64,000 nucleotides of DNA from NCBI GenBank assembly GCA_038237665.1, contig JBBRYK010000006.1, positions 5,730 to 69,729 of the forward strand, in the 5' to 3' direction. The translations under genes were made by a program, and so were the position numbers. Position 1 is the first letter of the stretch, and the number at the start of each line of letters is the position of its first letter. Of the stretch, positions 43,728-51,945 are shown piece after piece. Origin of the DNA: JBBRYK01 sp038237665. GTDB taxonomy: Bacteria; Actinomycetota; Thermoleophilia; Gaiellales; Gaiellaceae. The notes below the pieces were generated by a model. That model searched no databases. It worked only from the letters and a program-made list of their open reading frames with translations, and was not told where the DNA came from.

Positions 43728-43939
43728 CTGCGCCTCGCGAAGATCCAGAGAAAGAACCCCTCGACACCGTGCTCGAGCTGCGGGAGGAGCTCGTGCTGCT
43801 CGAGGAGGAAGCCGGCCTCTCCGACCATGCGCAAGCTCGTCTCGGCGTCGAAATGACTCATGTACATCGGCGCGCCGAGCCAGTCCTCCTCGACCTGGCA
43901 GGCGATCGCGTCATAGCCCGGCTCGACGAGCTCGCTCAC
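43724..43939 (-). CDS. 71-residue protein equal to the C-terminal tail of a SAM methyltransferase
   Basis: The product (VSELVEPGYDAIACQVEEDW, then GAPMYMSHFDAETSLRMVGE and FFLWIFARRR) matches only the last quarter of class I SAM-dependent methyltransferases. The nucleotide-binding GxGxG region is absent, and no upstream in-frame sequence restores it. Yet the GTG overlaps the upstream gene as GTGA and the stop overlaps pgeF as ATGA, so it is fully embedded in the operon. It is either a retained domain with a new role or a remnant kept for coupling. Confidence 0.55.
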   Translation of the reverse strand: MSELVEPGYDAIACQVEEDWLGAPMYMSHFDAETSLRMVGEAGFLLEQHELLPQLEHGVEGFFLWIFARRR

Positions 43940-46500
43940 GGCTGCGCGATCAGCTCCCGCGCGGCCGCGAGCTCGGACTCGCGGCCGTCCAGCTGCCCGT
44001 TGAGCTTGCGGCGCCGGAGCTCGCCGAGGATCTCCCCGACGCGGGGAGACTCGCCGAGGCCGAGGTCGGCTAGATCGGTGCCGGTGATCTCCAGGCGGAT
44101 GCTCTTCAGGCTCGTGAAGTACTCGCGCAGACGGTCGTCGTCGGTCAGGGCAAGCGCGAAGAGCGGGGCGTCCGGCGCATAGGGTTCGGCGAGCGCGACG
44201 AGCTCCGAGGCTTCGAGCGTGCGCGAGCGAAGCTGCTCGACCAGCCGGGGCCCGACGGTCACGGCCGCGGCCACGAGCTCGGCATCCTTGCGCGCCACCT
44301 TCAGCCGGGAAAGCCATTCATAGGCCTCGTGCGAGGAAAGACGCCTCCCGAGCGCCGCGAGTCCGAGCCGCCACGCCGGCACGCCGAGGGCGAACTCGGC
44401 GTTCAGCTCGCGTAGGCGTCCGATCAACTCGATCGCCTCCTCGTCCGCGGCGAGGTGCGGATGGACGGCGTCGTCCGCGCTCAGCTCCGCCAGCCGGCGG
44501 ATCGAGTGGGCGATCTCGCCCTCCTCGAGCAGCGCGACTCGCTCGACGCGCAGCCGCGCCGACGAGAGGTCGCCGACGAGGCCCATCTCGATGCAGCCGT
44601 GCGCAAGCGCGAGCGTGTGCTCGTCCATCCGGAAGCCGTAGCGATTCTCGTAGCGGATGGCCCGAAAGATGCGAGTCGGGTCGTCGATGAACGAGAGGTT
44701 GTGCAGGACGCGGATCCGGCCCGCCTCGAGGTCGCGCTGCCCGCCGAACGGATCCACGAGCCGACCGAAGTCGTCGCCCTTGAGCGAGGCGGCCATGGCG
44801 TTGATCGTGAAGTCGCGGCGGAAGAGATCCTCGCGGATCGTCGCGTGCTCGACCGAGGGGAGCGCTCCCGGAGCGTCGTAGAACTCGGTCCGTGCAGTGA
44901 CCACGTCGACGTGCTGGTCGTCGTCGCCGTAGACGACGACCGCGGTCGCGAACTTCTCGTGTGGGCGGACCCTGCCGCCGAGAGCAGCGGCGAGCGTATG
45001 CGCAAGCGCGACCGCATCGCCTTCGACGGCGATGTCGACGTCGAAGTTCGGCGCGCCGAGCAGGATGTCGCGCACCGTGCCCCCGACGAGGTAGACGCCT
45101 CCCGCGTGCTCGCCCGCCGCAGCCACCGCTTCGAAGACCCGGGTCAGGTGCGGGAGCGACTCGAGGGCCTCGGCAATGCTCGCCTGCGCCGTCGGCTCCG
45201 TCTCCTCTGCGGCACCGAGCGCGCGCAGAACGTCGGTGCGCGTCACCACCCCGACGACGCGGTCGTGCTGGACCACGGCGACGCGGCCCTCGCCCGAAGG
45301 GACGAGCAGCTCCTGCAGTTGGGGCAGCGGCGTGTCCTCGGCGCAGGTCGGGACGTTGCGACTCATGATCCCGCGGACGGGGGCGTGCGCAAGGCCGTGA
45401 CCGACTGCCTTGTCGAGATCCTCGCGCGCGACAGATCCGACGAGCCGGTCTCGGTCAAGCACGAGGACCCCGCTCTGGCCATGGCGCTGGCAGACGACCA
45501 TCGCGTGGGCGACGGTGTCGTCAGGCCCCACGCACCGGGGAGGACGTGACATCAGCTCGCCCGCGCTCGGGGCGCGGCGAACGGCGGAGCGAAGGCCTTC
45601 GATCAGTTGCTCCCGCGCCTGCTCGAGCGGTACCCGCGCGATTGCGGACGCCGCCTGTGCGTGCCCGCCACCCCCGAGAGCCGAGGCCGCGGCTGACGCG
45701 TCGAGCTCGGTCGTGCGGCTCCGGACGACGGCGAACACGCGCTCGTCCATCTCGACGAGGAGGGCTAGCGCGCGGCAGCCGGTCAGGTCGACGATCTTGT
45801 GCGCCAGGTTGGAGACGCCCTCGACGTAGGTCGGCCACGCGAGGGCGGCGACGAGAACCTCGACACCGTCCGCCTCGATGGGCTCGAGCCGCTCGAGCAG
45901 CGCGTTCAGGAGCTCGCGCTCGGCTTCGGCGAGCGGCATGTGCAGGTAGCGCGCGAGCAGCTCCTGCTTGGCGCCGTGACGCAGACACCAGGCGAGCGCG
46001 TCGGCATCACGCTGGGTGGCGCTCGGGTAGGTGATCGACCCGGTGTCCTCGTGGATTCCGAGCGCGAAGACCGTGGCCTCGAGCGGCGAGATGGGGATCT
46101 CGCGCTCGGCCAGGATCCCGACGAGCGTCGTTGTCAGCGCCCCGTCCTGCGAGAGGACGGCGGTCTCCGGATTGACCCAGTCGGGAAGCGGCTCGTCGTG
46201 GTGGTCGAAGACGACCTTCTCGACGCTCGGGTCGAGCGCGACCTGCTCGAGCTCGCCAAGCCGCGAGGCCTGAACCGTCTCCACGATCACGAGGCGGCGA
46301 ATCGCGTCGAGCTCGAGGCGGCCGGCGTCGACGATCGGGAGCTCGTCGGCGTGCAGGCGATAGAACTCCCGGACGTTGCGGTTCAGCGAGCCCGGGAGGC
46401 ACACCACCGCCTCGGGATAGAGGCGCTGCGCAGCCAGCGTCGCCGCAAAGGCGTCGAAATCGGTGTTGCCATGGGTGACGATCACCTCTGCGGCGCGCAT
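43936..46500 (-). CDS. DHH/DHHA1 - CBS pair - CCA/poly(A) polymerase fusion protein
   Basis: An 854-residue multidomain protein. Residues 1-310 form a DHH phosphoesterase (THGNTDFDAFAATLAAQ, VVFDHHDEPLP and the DHHA1 glycine motif GGGGHAQAAS). Residues about 325-450 hold two CBS domains (MSRPPRCVGPDDTVAHAM, MSRNVPTCAEDTPLPQL). From about 475 a class II nucleotidyltransferase follows, with VYLVGGTVRDILLG, NFDVDIAVEGDA (catalytic Asp pair), RRDFTINAMA and RIFRAIRYENRYGF. Such fusions are known in several phyla and act in tRNA 3'-end (A or CCA) addition with a nuclease-like module. The CBS pair may sense adenylates. The local tRNA-Pro has no encoded CCA. Confidence 0.9.
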   Translation of the reverse strand: MRAAEVIVTHGNTDFDAFAATLAAQRLYPEAVVCLPGSLNRNVREFYRLHADELPIVDAGRLELDAIRRLVIVETVQASRLGELEQVALDPSVEKVVFDHHDEPLPDWVNPETAVLSQDGALTTTLVGILAEREIPISPLEATVFALGIHEDTGSITYPSATQRDADALAWCLRHGAKQELLARYLHMPLAEAERELLNALLERLEPIEADGVEVLVAALAWPTYVEGVSNLAHKIVDLTGCRALALLVEMDERVFAVVRSRTTELDASAAASALGGGGHAQAASAIARVPLEQAREQLIEGLRSAVRRAPSAGELMSRPPRCVGPDDTVAHAMVVCQRHGQSGVLVLDRDRLVGSVAREDLDKAVGHGLAHAPVRGIMSRNVPTCAEDTPLPQLQELLVPSGEGRVAVVQHDRVVGVVTRTDVLRALGAAEETEPTAQASIAEALESLPHLTRVFEAVAAAGEHAGGVYLVGGTVRDILLGAPNFDVDIAVEGDAVALAHTLAAALGGRVRPHEKFATAVVVYGDDDQHVDVVTARTEFYDAPGALPSVEHATIREDLFRRDFTINAMAASLKGDDFGRLVDPFGGQRDLEAGRIRVLHNLSFIDDPTRIFRAIRYENRYGFRMDEHTLALAHGCIEMGLVGDLSSARLRVERVALLEEGEIAHSIRRLAELSADDAVHPHLAADEEAIELIGRLRELNAEFALGVPAWRLGLAALGRRLSSHEAYEWLSRLKVARKDAELVAAAVTVGPRLVEQLRSRTLEASELVALAEPYAPDAPLFALALTDDDRLREYFTSLKSIRLEITGTDLADLGLGESPRVGEILGELRRRKLNGQLDGRESELAAARELIAQP

Positions 46501-46729
46501 CCAGGCATTGTGCCTTCGGTTGCGGGGCCGCAGCCGTGACGCTTTCGGCACAGAACGTGCACACACGCGTGCGCCCGGCGTGGCTACGCTCATCGGCGGG
46601 GGAAAGAACACGAGGGGCCCCCGGGGGAAGCACTCCTTTGCCGGCCGGACACGACTCCTGTGGGCCTGGCTTCCTTGGACAGATTTGGCAACGGCCCGCA
46701 CGCAGGCCAGGCCGCCGGCAACCGGGTCG
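46501..46729. other. Intergenic region upstream of the DHH-CBS-CCA gene
   Basis: These 229 bp contain no supported gene. A palindromic GGGGCCCCCGGGGG stretch near 46614-46627 could form a hairpin ending the ridA operon or lie in a leader. No clear promoter was recognised. Confidence 0.35.
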
Positions 46730-47119
46730 CTAGGCGATCGCGATCGCCTCGATCTCGACCAGCGCACCGCTCGGCAGGCGCGATACCTCCAGAGTCGCCC
46801 TGGCCGGCGGGTTCTCCCCGACGTGCTGCGCGTAGACCGAGTTCATGCCCTGGAAGTCGTCGAGGTTCGTGAGGTACACGGTCGTCTTGACCAGGCGGTC
46901 CAGACCGGTGCCGGCCTCCTCGAGGATCGCCCGCAGGTTGGCGAACACCTGCTCGGTTTGCTGCTCGATCGTCTTGCCCACGATCTCGTGGGCGCCCGGG
47001 CGCAGCGAGAGCTGCCCCGACACGAACACGAAGCCGCCGGCCTCGATCGCCTGCGAGTACGACGCCCCCTGGAACGGCGCGGGCGCCGCCTCGGTCCGAA
47101 CCACGGCCTTACCGGTCAC
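46730..47119 (-). CDS. RidA-family imine/enamine deaminase
   Basis: A 129-residue trimeric RidA/YjgF protein. It has GASYSQAIEAGGFVFVSGQL, the family Arg in NPPARATLEVSRLPSGALVE and the C-terminal acidic EIEAIA. It detoxifies reactive enamines made by PLP enzymes. ATG overlaps the HisB-like stop as ATGA. The operon with a HisB-like protein and murA is odd. Confidence 0.9.
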   Translation of the reverse strand: MTGKAVVRTEAAPAPFQGASYSQAIEAGGFVFVSGQLSLRPGAHEIVGKTIEQQTEQVFANLRAILEEAGTGLDRLVKTTVYLTNLDDFQGMNSVYAQHVGENPPARATLEVSRLPSGALVEIEAIAIA

Positions 47120-47649
47120 TGTTCCTCCTTCCGCACGCGCGGCCGGGCTGCCTGCGCCAGCGCCACACCGAGTGCCTTGAAGATCGCCTCCAGCACATGC
47201 TGAGGGTCGGCGCCCTCGATCAGTCGCACGTGCAGCGTCAACCCTGCGGTCTCGGCGAACTCGCGCAGGAAGACCGATGCGAGGTCGCTATCGAGGCCGC
47301 CGACCATCGCATCCGACAGGTCCACGTTCGCAACGAAGAGCGGTCGTCCCGATGCCTCGAGAGCGACGTGCGCGAGCGCCTCGTCTGCCGGGACGACGCA
47401 CGACCCGTGGCCGCGAACACCCTCCTCGCGGAGCTGGTCGGCCAGCGCCTTGCCGAGCGCCTGAGCCGCGGCCACGACCTCGGCCCCGGGGCTTCCCGGT
47501 GCGACCTCGAGGTTGAGACCCAGCGACCCGTACTGCGACATCAGCGTCAGGAGGTGATCGAGCACCGGCAGACCGGTGCTCACGTGCGCCTCGCCGGGGC
47601 CGGCGACGCTCGCATGCACCTGCAGCCGCTCGTGCGTCTGCTCGCTCAT
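47116..47649 (-). CDS. HisB-like (imidazoleglycerol-phosphate dehydratase fold) probable pseudoenzyme
   Basis: A 177-residue protein with the two-repeat IGPD fold. First repeat: TGLPVLDHLLTLMSQYG; then GSCVVPADEALAHVALEASG (for the usual SVPMDEALARVAVDLSGR); second repeat: FAETAGLTLHVRLIEG and HVLEAIFKALGVAL. Most manganese ligands are changed. The first repeat keeps DH at 31-32 but has YG for HG at 40-41. The DDHH-VED motif is replaced by GAEVVAAAQ (55-63), and the second repeat has DPQH for the usual HH pair. It should not catalyse the histidine step. No other his gene is nearby. Its neighbours are murA and ridA. Confidence 0.8.
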   Translation of the reverse strand: MSEQTHERLQVHASVAGPGEAHVSTGLPVLDHLLTLMSQYGSLGLNLEVAPGSPGAEVVAAAQALGKALADQLREEGVRGHGSCVVPADEALAHVALEASGRPLFVANVDLSDAMVGGLDSDLASVFLREFAETAGLTLHVRLIEGADPQHVLEAIFKALGVALAQAARPRVRKEEQ

Positions 47650-47655
47650 CGCGGT

Positions 47656-48963
47656 TTAGCCCTCGATCCGCTCGATGTGGGCGCCGAGCGCACGCAGCCG
47701 CTCGTCGATCCGCTCGTAGCCCTTGTCGATCTGGTCGGCGGCGCCGATCGTCGACTCGCCGTCCGCGCACAGGCCGGCCAGGAGCATGGCCATTCCGGCG
47801 CGGATATCCGGACTCTCCATGCGTTGGCCTTTCAGCCGCGTGGGGCCGGTCACAACTGCGCGATGCGGGTCGCAGAGGATGATCCGCGCGCCCATGCCGA
47901 CGAGCTTGTCCGTGAAGAACAGGCGGTTTTCGAACATCTTCTCGAATACGAGCAGCGCTCCACGGGCCTGGGTTGCAACCGTCAGGGCGATCGAAGTCAA
48001 GTCGGACGGAAACGCAGGCCACGGCCCGTCCTCGATCTTCGGAATGAACCCGCCGAGGTCGTCCTGGATCACGAGCTCCTGACCCGGCGGCACGCGCACG
48101 CTCGTGCCCTCGATCTCGACCTCGACGCCCAGCTTCCGGAAAGCGGGCACGATCGAGATCAGATCCTTGGCGTGGGCGTCATCGATCGTCACATCGCCTC
48201 CCGTCATCGCGGCGAGCCCGATGAAGCTGCCCACCTCGATGTGATCGGTTCCGATCCGCCACGAGCCACCGGCGAGCGCCTGGACGCCGTGGATCCGCAG
48301 AACGTTCGACTCGATTCCCTCGATGTGCGCGCCGAGCGAGACGAGGAAGCGGCACAGGTCCTGCACGTGGGGCTCGCAGGCCGCGTTGCCGACCACGGTC
48401 TCCCCTTGAGCCAGCACCGCAGCCATGACCGTGTTCTCGGTCGCCATCACGCTCGCCTCGTCGAGGAACACCTCGACGCCGCGCAGACCGTCGGTGTGCA
48501 TCTCGTAGCGCCCGTCGATATCGATTCGCGCTCCCAGCTTCGCCAGCGCATGGATGTGCGGGTCGAGGCGCCGCCGTCCAATCACGTCTCCGCCCGGCGG
48601 CGGCATGCCCACGCGGCCGGCCCGTGCGAGCAGAGGGCCGGCAAGCAGGAACGAGGCCCGCATGCGGCTGGCGAGGTCGGCATCGACTTCGTGCCGCGCG
48701 AGATCAGCCACGTGGACGCGCACCTCGTTCGCGCCGGTCCACTCGACTTCGGCACCCAGATGCTCGAGGAGGTCGAGCATCGTCTGAACGTCGCGGATCC
48801 GCGGGACGTTCGAGAGCTCGACCGGCTCGGATGTCAGAACGCACGCCGCCAGGATCGGCAGTGCGCCGTTCTTGTTTCCGGCGGCTCGGATCCGCCCATG
48901 GAGCGGACGGCCGCCCTCGATGACGAATGACTCGGCCAACGCGTCTGCGACGGCGATTGACAT
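47656..48963 (-). CDS. murA: UDP-N-acetylglucosamine 1-carboxyvinyltransferase with Cys-to-Asp active site
   Basis: A 435-residue EPSP-synthase-fold enzyme that adds enolpyruvate to UDP-GlcNAc, the first committed wall step. It has AAGNKNGALPILAA (Lys/Asn), RMRASFLLAGPLLAR, the loop PPPGGDVIGRRRLDPH, PSDLTSIALTVATQA and DIRAGMAMLLAGL. In most bacteria the loop reads GGC with the catalytic Cys that fosfomycin attacks. Here Asp126 takes its place, as in mycobacterial MurA, which predicts intrinsic fosfomycin resistance. ATG at 48963 is used. Confidence 0.92.
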   Translation of the reverse strand: MSIAVADALAESFVIEGGRPLHGRIRAAGNKNGALPILAACVLTSEPVELSNVPRIRDVQTMLDLLEHLGAEVEWTGANEVRVHVADLARHEVDADLASRMRASFLLAGPLLARAGRVGMPPPGGDVIGRRRLDPHIHALAKLGARIDIDGRYEMHTDGLRGVEVFLDEASVMATENTVMAAVLAQGETVVGNAACEPHVQDLCRFLVSLGAHIEGIESNVLRIHGVQALAGGSWRIGTDHIEVGSFIGLAAMTGGDVTIDDAHAKDLISIVPAFRKLGVEVEIEGTSVRVPPGQELVIQDDLGGFIPKIEDGPWPAFPSDLTSIALTVATQARGALLVFEKMFENRLFFTDKLVGMGARIILCDPHRAVVTGPTRLKGQRMESPDIRAGMAMLLAGLCADGESTIGAADQIDKGYERIDERLRALGAHIERIEG

Positions 48964-48991
48964 GGAGCGGGAGGCTATCCTAGCTCGCCTC

Positions 48992-49555
48992 ATGGAGGTC
49001 ACCCGCGAACGAGCCTGGGAGACGCTGACCCAGTACACGAAGAGCGAGGCGCTCCGCCGCCACGCGCTCGCCGTCGAAGCTGCGACTCGAGCCTACGCCA
49101 GACGCTTCGGCGAGGACGAGGAGGTCTGGGGAGTGACCGCCCTACTGCACGACTTCGACTGGGAGATCCACCCCACCCTCGACCAGCACCCCCAGGAGGG
49201 CGCGCCCATCCTGCGTGAGGAGGGCTACCCCGAGGTCGTGATCGAAGGCATCCTCTCGCACGCGCAGCACCTCGGTATGCCTCGCGACACGCCGCTCAAG
49301 AAAACGCTCTTCGCCTGTGACGAGCTCGCCGGCTTCATCCACGCCTGCGGCCTCGTGCGGCCGGACGGGATCGAGACTCTCGAGCCCAAGTCGGTCCGCA
49401 AGAAGCTAAAGCAGCCCTCGTTCGCTGCCGGGGTCAACCGCGACGACGTCTACCAGGGTGCGGAGGAGCTGGGCGTGGAGCTCGACGAGCACATCGCATT
49501 CGTGACCGAGGCGCTGCGACCGATCGCGGCCGACCTCGGCCTGCGAACCGGCTGA
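48992..49555 (+). CDS. HD-domain hydrolase (HDIG-like)
   Basis: A 187-residue protein with the HD metal-site residues: His in SEALRRHALAVE, the HD pair in TALLHDFDWEIHP and further His in DQHPQEGAPIL and GILSHAQHLG. Relatives are phosphohydrolases acting on nucleotides or nucleotide signals. ATG at 48992 was chosen to leave room for promoters; ATG at 48962 would overlap the divergent murA start by 2 bp. No strong ribosome site is seen at either. Confidence 0.8.
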   Translation: MEVTRERAWETLTQYTKSEALRRHALAVEAATRAYARRFGEDEEVWGVTALLHDFDWEIHPTLDQHPQEGAPILREEGYPEVVIEGILSHAQHLGMPRDTPLKKTLFACDELAGFIHACGLVRPDGIETLEPKSVRKKLKQPSFAAGVNRDDVYQGAEELGVELDEHIAFVTEALRPIAADLGLRTG

Positions 49556-49657
49556 GCCGAAGAAATCACAGAACCGGCACAGTCACGCGCGAACGCTCGC
49601 GCTAGGGTCAGCCACGAGGGAGGCGGGCATGAAGCCCCACTCTGGGTGGGGGAACGC

Positions 49658-50740
49658 TCATGCTCCGAGCGCGTCGACCAGGCGCTCCAGATCGTCGTCG
49701 CTCGTCCAGTAGCCGCAGGAGGCCCGTAGCCACCCGAGGCCCGGGGCGTCGCGGATGACCACCCCGCGCTCGTAGGCCTGCCGCACGAGCGCGGCAGGAT
49801 CGCCGTCGACCCGGAAGGAGACGAGCGTTGCCTGACCGGGCTCGGTGACGACCTCGAAGGTGCGAGCGAGCAGCGAACGGCAGTGCTCCGCCGTCTCCCG
49901 AGCGTGCTCGAACCGCCAGTCCGGGCGGCGCTCGAGAGCCGCTTCGAGTCCGGCCAGCGAGGCCGCCGGAATCCAGCCGGTGTCGAAGCGCGCCGCGCCG
50001 GGCTTCGGCTCGAACGCGCCGTCCTCTTCGTACGAGACCTGCGAGAAGTAGATCGGCCGCGCGATCCGCAGCCGTTCCGGATCGGCGACGTACAGCGCGC
50101 CCGTCGAGTCGGGGCCGCAGAGCCACTTCTGGCCGGAGACGGTGTAGAAGTCGGCCGGCGCGGCGGCGACCGGAATCGCGCCCACCGACTGGGCGCCATC
50201 GACGAGGAGCGGCGCGGAAATGTGCTCCTTCAGCTCGGCGAGTGGCAGGACGTGACCGGCGGTCCAGGTCACGTGCGAAATCGCCACCAGCCTCGTTCGA
50301 GGCCCGGTCTCGGCCAGGATCGCTTCGAGCGCCTGATCGGCGGGCCGCTCGCGGATTTTCGCGACGCGCACGCGCGCGCCGGAGGCATGCAACGGGCCTA
50401 GAAGTCCGAAGTGCTCGGAGTCGGTGGTGACGACCTCGTCACCCGCCTCCAGGCCGAGGCCGCCGACCACCACGTTGCACGCATCCGACGTCGAGTAGGT
50501 GAGCGCCAGCTGTCCGGGATCGACCGAGAGCTCCGCGGCGAGGAGCGCCCGGACGCGGCTGCGCAGATCGTGTACCGCTTCGTAGTACGGCCGGCCACCT
50601 CGCCCCTGCTCGAGATCGGCCTGCAATCGGGCGGCGAACGCCCCTGTTGTTCCCCGCGCGAGCGGACCGAAGGTGCCCGCATTCAGGTACGCGAGCCGCT
50701 CGAGCACCGGGAACTGCGCACGAACCTCGTCAAACGTCAA
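49658..50740 (-). CDS. Class V aminotransferase-fold PLP enzyme (isopenicillin-N epimerase/desulfurase-like)
   Basis: A 360-residue fold-type I PLP enzyme. N-terminal LAYLNAGTFGPLARG, ALTYSTSDACNVVVGGLGL, the PLP-phosphate and Asp region LLVDGAQSVGAIPV and the Schiff-base Lys in TVSGQKWLCGPDSTGALYV are visible. The pattern suits the cysteine-lyase or epimerase branch rather than IscS, as there is no Cys-containing loop. TTG at 50740 overlaps the upstream endonuclease gene by 11 bp. Substrate unknown. Confidence 0.85.
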   Translation of the reverse strand: MTFDEVRAQFPVLERLAYLNAGTFGPLARGTTGAFAARLQADLEQGRGGRPYYEAVHDLRSRVRALLAAELSVDPGQLALTYSTSDACNVVVGGLGLEAGDEVVTTDSEHFGLLGPLHASGARVRVAKIRERPADQALEAILAETGPRTRLVAISHVTWTAGHVLPLAELKEHISAPLLVDGAQSVGAIPVAAAPADFYTVSGQKWLCGPDSTGALYVADPERLRIARPIYFSQVSYEEDGAFEPKPGAARFDTGWIPAASLAGLEAALERRPDWRFEHARETAEHCRSLLARTFEVVTEPGQATLVSFRVDGDPAALVRQAYERGVVIRDAPGLGWLRASCGYWTSDDDLERLVDALGA

Positions 50741-51404
50741 CGCGGACCTCCACGGGGGCATGGTCCGACAAAACGCGCCCGTGCACGATCCGGCGCTCCA
50801 GGGGCCAGGCCTCCACGGGCGTCGCCGGCGCCCCACGCACGAGGATGTGGTCGATCCCCGGCCCGGGCGGCGAGAACCCCTCCAGCTGCGACCGCATGTT
50901 GAAGTCGCCGGCGAGGATGGACACCGACCCGCCGACGGCATCCAGCAGCGCGACCGCCCGGGCGAGCTCGGCGGCGCCGGATCCACGGCGGTCGCCGCTG
51001 GCGTGCAGGTTTCCGATCACGATCCCGCCGTCGATCTTCACCGCCTGGCAGCGGCGGTGCTCCTTCTTCTGGAGCAGTACGGAGCGCCGCTCCACGACGG
51101 TCAGCCGCTTCGCCAGCAGAATCGCGTTCGCCTGGCCGGTGAACGCCGAGCGGAAGAGCCCGTGGTGCAGGTCGGTGATTGCCTTTGCGAGCGGCCTCGG
51201 CAGCAGCGGCCGCTCCGTGACGTCCCCGCCCGCGGTCATGCCGGTCCACCGCTCCAGCCGTGAGAGCGACCACACGGGGAGCTCCTGCAAGCAGACCACG
51301 TCGGGGTGATCAGCCGTGACGAGGCTGATCATCTCCTCGAGGTAGTCCCGCCGCTCGAGCGGATCCGCGTTGCCGTGATAGACGTTCCAGCTCCGGACGA
51401 GCAC
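50730..51404 (-). CDS. Endonuclease/exonuclease/phosphatase-family protein
   Basis: A 224-residue EEP-fold phosphoesterase. It shows RSWNVYHGN (Asn), DVVCLQELPVW (catalytic Glu), IVIGNLHASGD, SILAGDFNMRS (Asp/Asn) and a C-terminal LSDHAPVEVRVDV (Asp-His). Substrates in the family range from DNA to sphingolipids and nucleotides. GTG at 51404 is preceded by GGAGG. Confidence 0.85.
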   Translation of the reverse strand: MLVRSWNVYHGNADPLERRDYLEEMISLVTADHPDVVCLQELPVWSLSRLERWTGMTAGGDVTERPLLPRPLAKAITDLHHGLFRSAFTGQANAILLAKRLTVVERRSVLLQKKEHRRCQAVKIDGGIVIGNLHASGDRRGSGAAELARAVALLDAVGGSVSILAGDFNMRSQLEGFSPPGPGIDHILVRGAPATPVEAWPLERRIVHGRVLSDHAPVEVRVDV

Positions 51405-51406
51405 GG

Positions 51407-51640
51407 TCAGAATCCTCCGGCAAAGGCGCCGACGATCGTGCCGTACGCAAGATGTCCGAACAGCGTGATGAGCGCGGTCTGACGCCCGTAGTTTAAGAGC
51501 ATGAAGCCCGGCGGCTCGAGGATCGGCGTCTCCTCGGCGTCCGTCCAGGGCGTGCCCATCCGCGGGTTCACCGACGGAAGCACGACCGTGATCAGCGAAC
51601 GATCTCCCGCATCGGACCGAGGCCTTCGCCGATCAGGCAC
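51407..51640 (-). pseudogene. C-terminal fragment of an integral membrane protein
   Basis: Only the last 50 or so residues look like protein (EPPGFMLLNYGRQTALITLF, then GHLAYGTIVGAFAGGF), resembling the C-terminal helix of small predicted membrane proteins. The upstream part overlaps the end of the GH15-like fragment in a different frame. It is most likely a remnant. Confidence 0.45.
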
Positions 51641-51945
51641 ATCGCGTCGGTGAGCCGGACGGTGCCGCCCGCGGTTCGGAACGTCGTCTCCAGGACGTTC
51701 GTACCGTCGAGGTAGCGGCGCTCGGCCTCGAACGGCCCGGCCGGGGTGATGCGGAAGGTGCCGCCGCGGTCGGCGTCGAGCACGGCCGCGAACACGGAGC
51801 CGGAATCGAAGTTCGGCACGCAGAGCCAGTCGATCGCGCCGTCGAGCGCCACCAACGCCGCCGTGCGCCCGTCCCCGATGATCGCGTAGTCGCGGATCGG
51901 GGCATAGCCATCCGTTCGCCGCGCCTGCGGGCTATCGGTGGCCAA
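51592..51945 (-). pseudogene. N-terminal fragment of a glycoside hydrolase 15-like protein
   Basis: The frame from TTG at 51945 begins like GH15 glucoamylase/trehalase-type proteins ([54 protein letters not shown]) but stops after about 117 residues. The family needs about 600 residues. The (alpha/alpha)6 catalytic barrel is missing. Sequence of a membrane protein follows, so a deletion joined two broken genes. Confidence 0.75.

Noticed and set aside
47116..47649. Annotation as a working histidine-biosynthesis dehydratase
   Set aside because: The metal-binding His/Glu set is mostly replaced and no other his gene is near.
47197..48930. 577-residue open frame on the plus strand opposite murA
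   Set aside because: No family resemblance, Asp/Arg-rich composition typical of the antisense of a high-GC gene, and murA on the other strand is certain.
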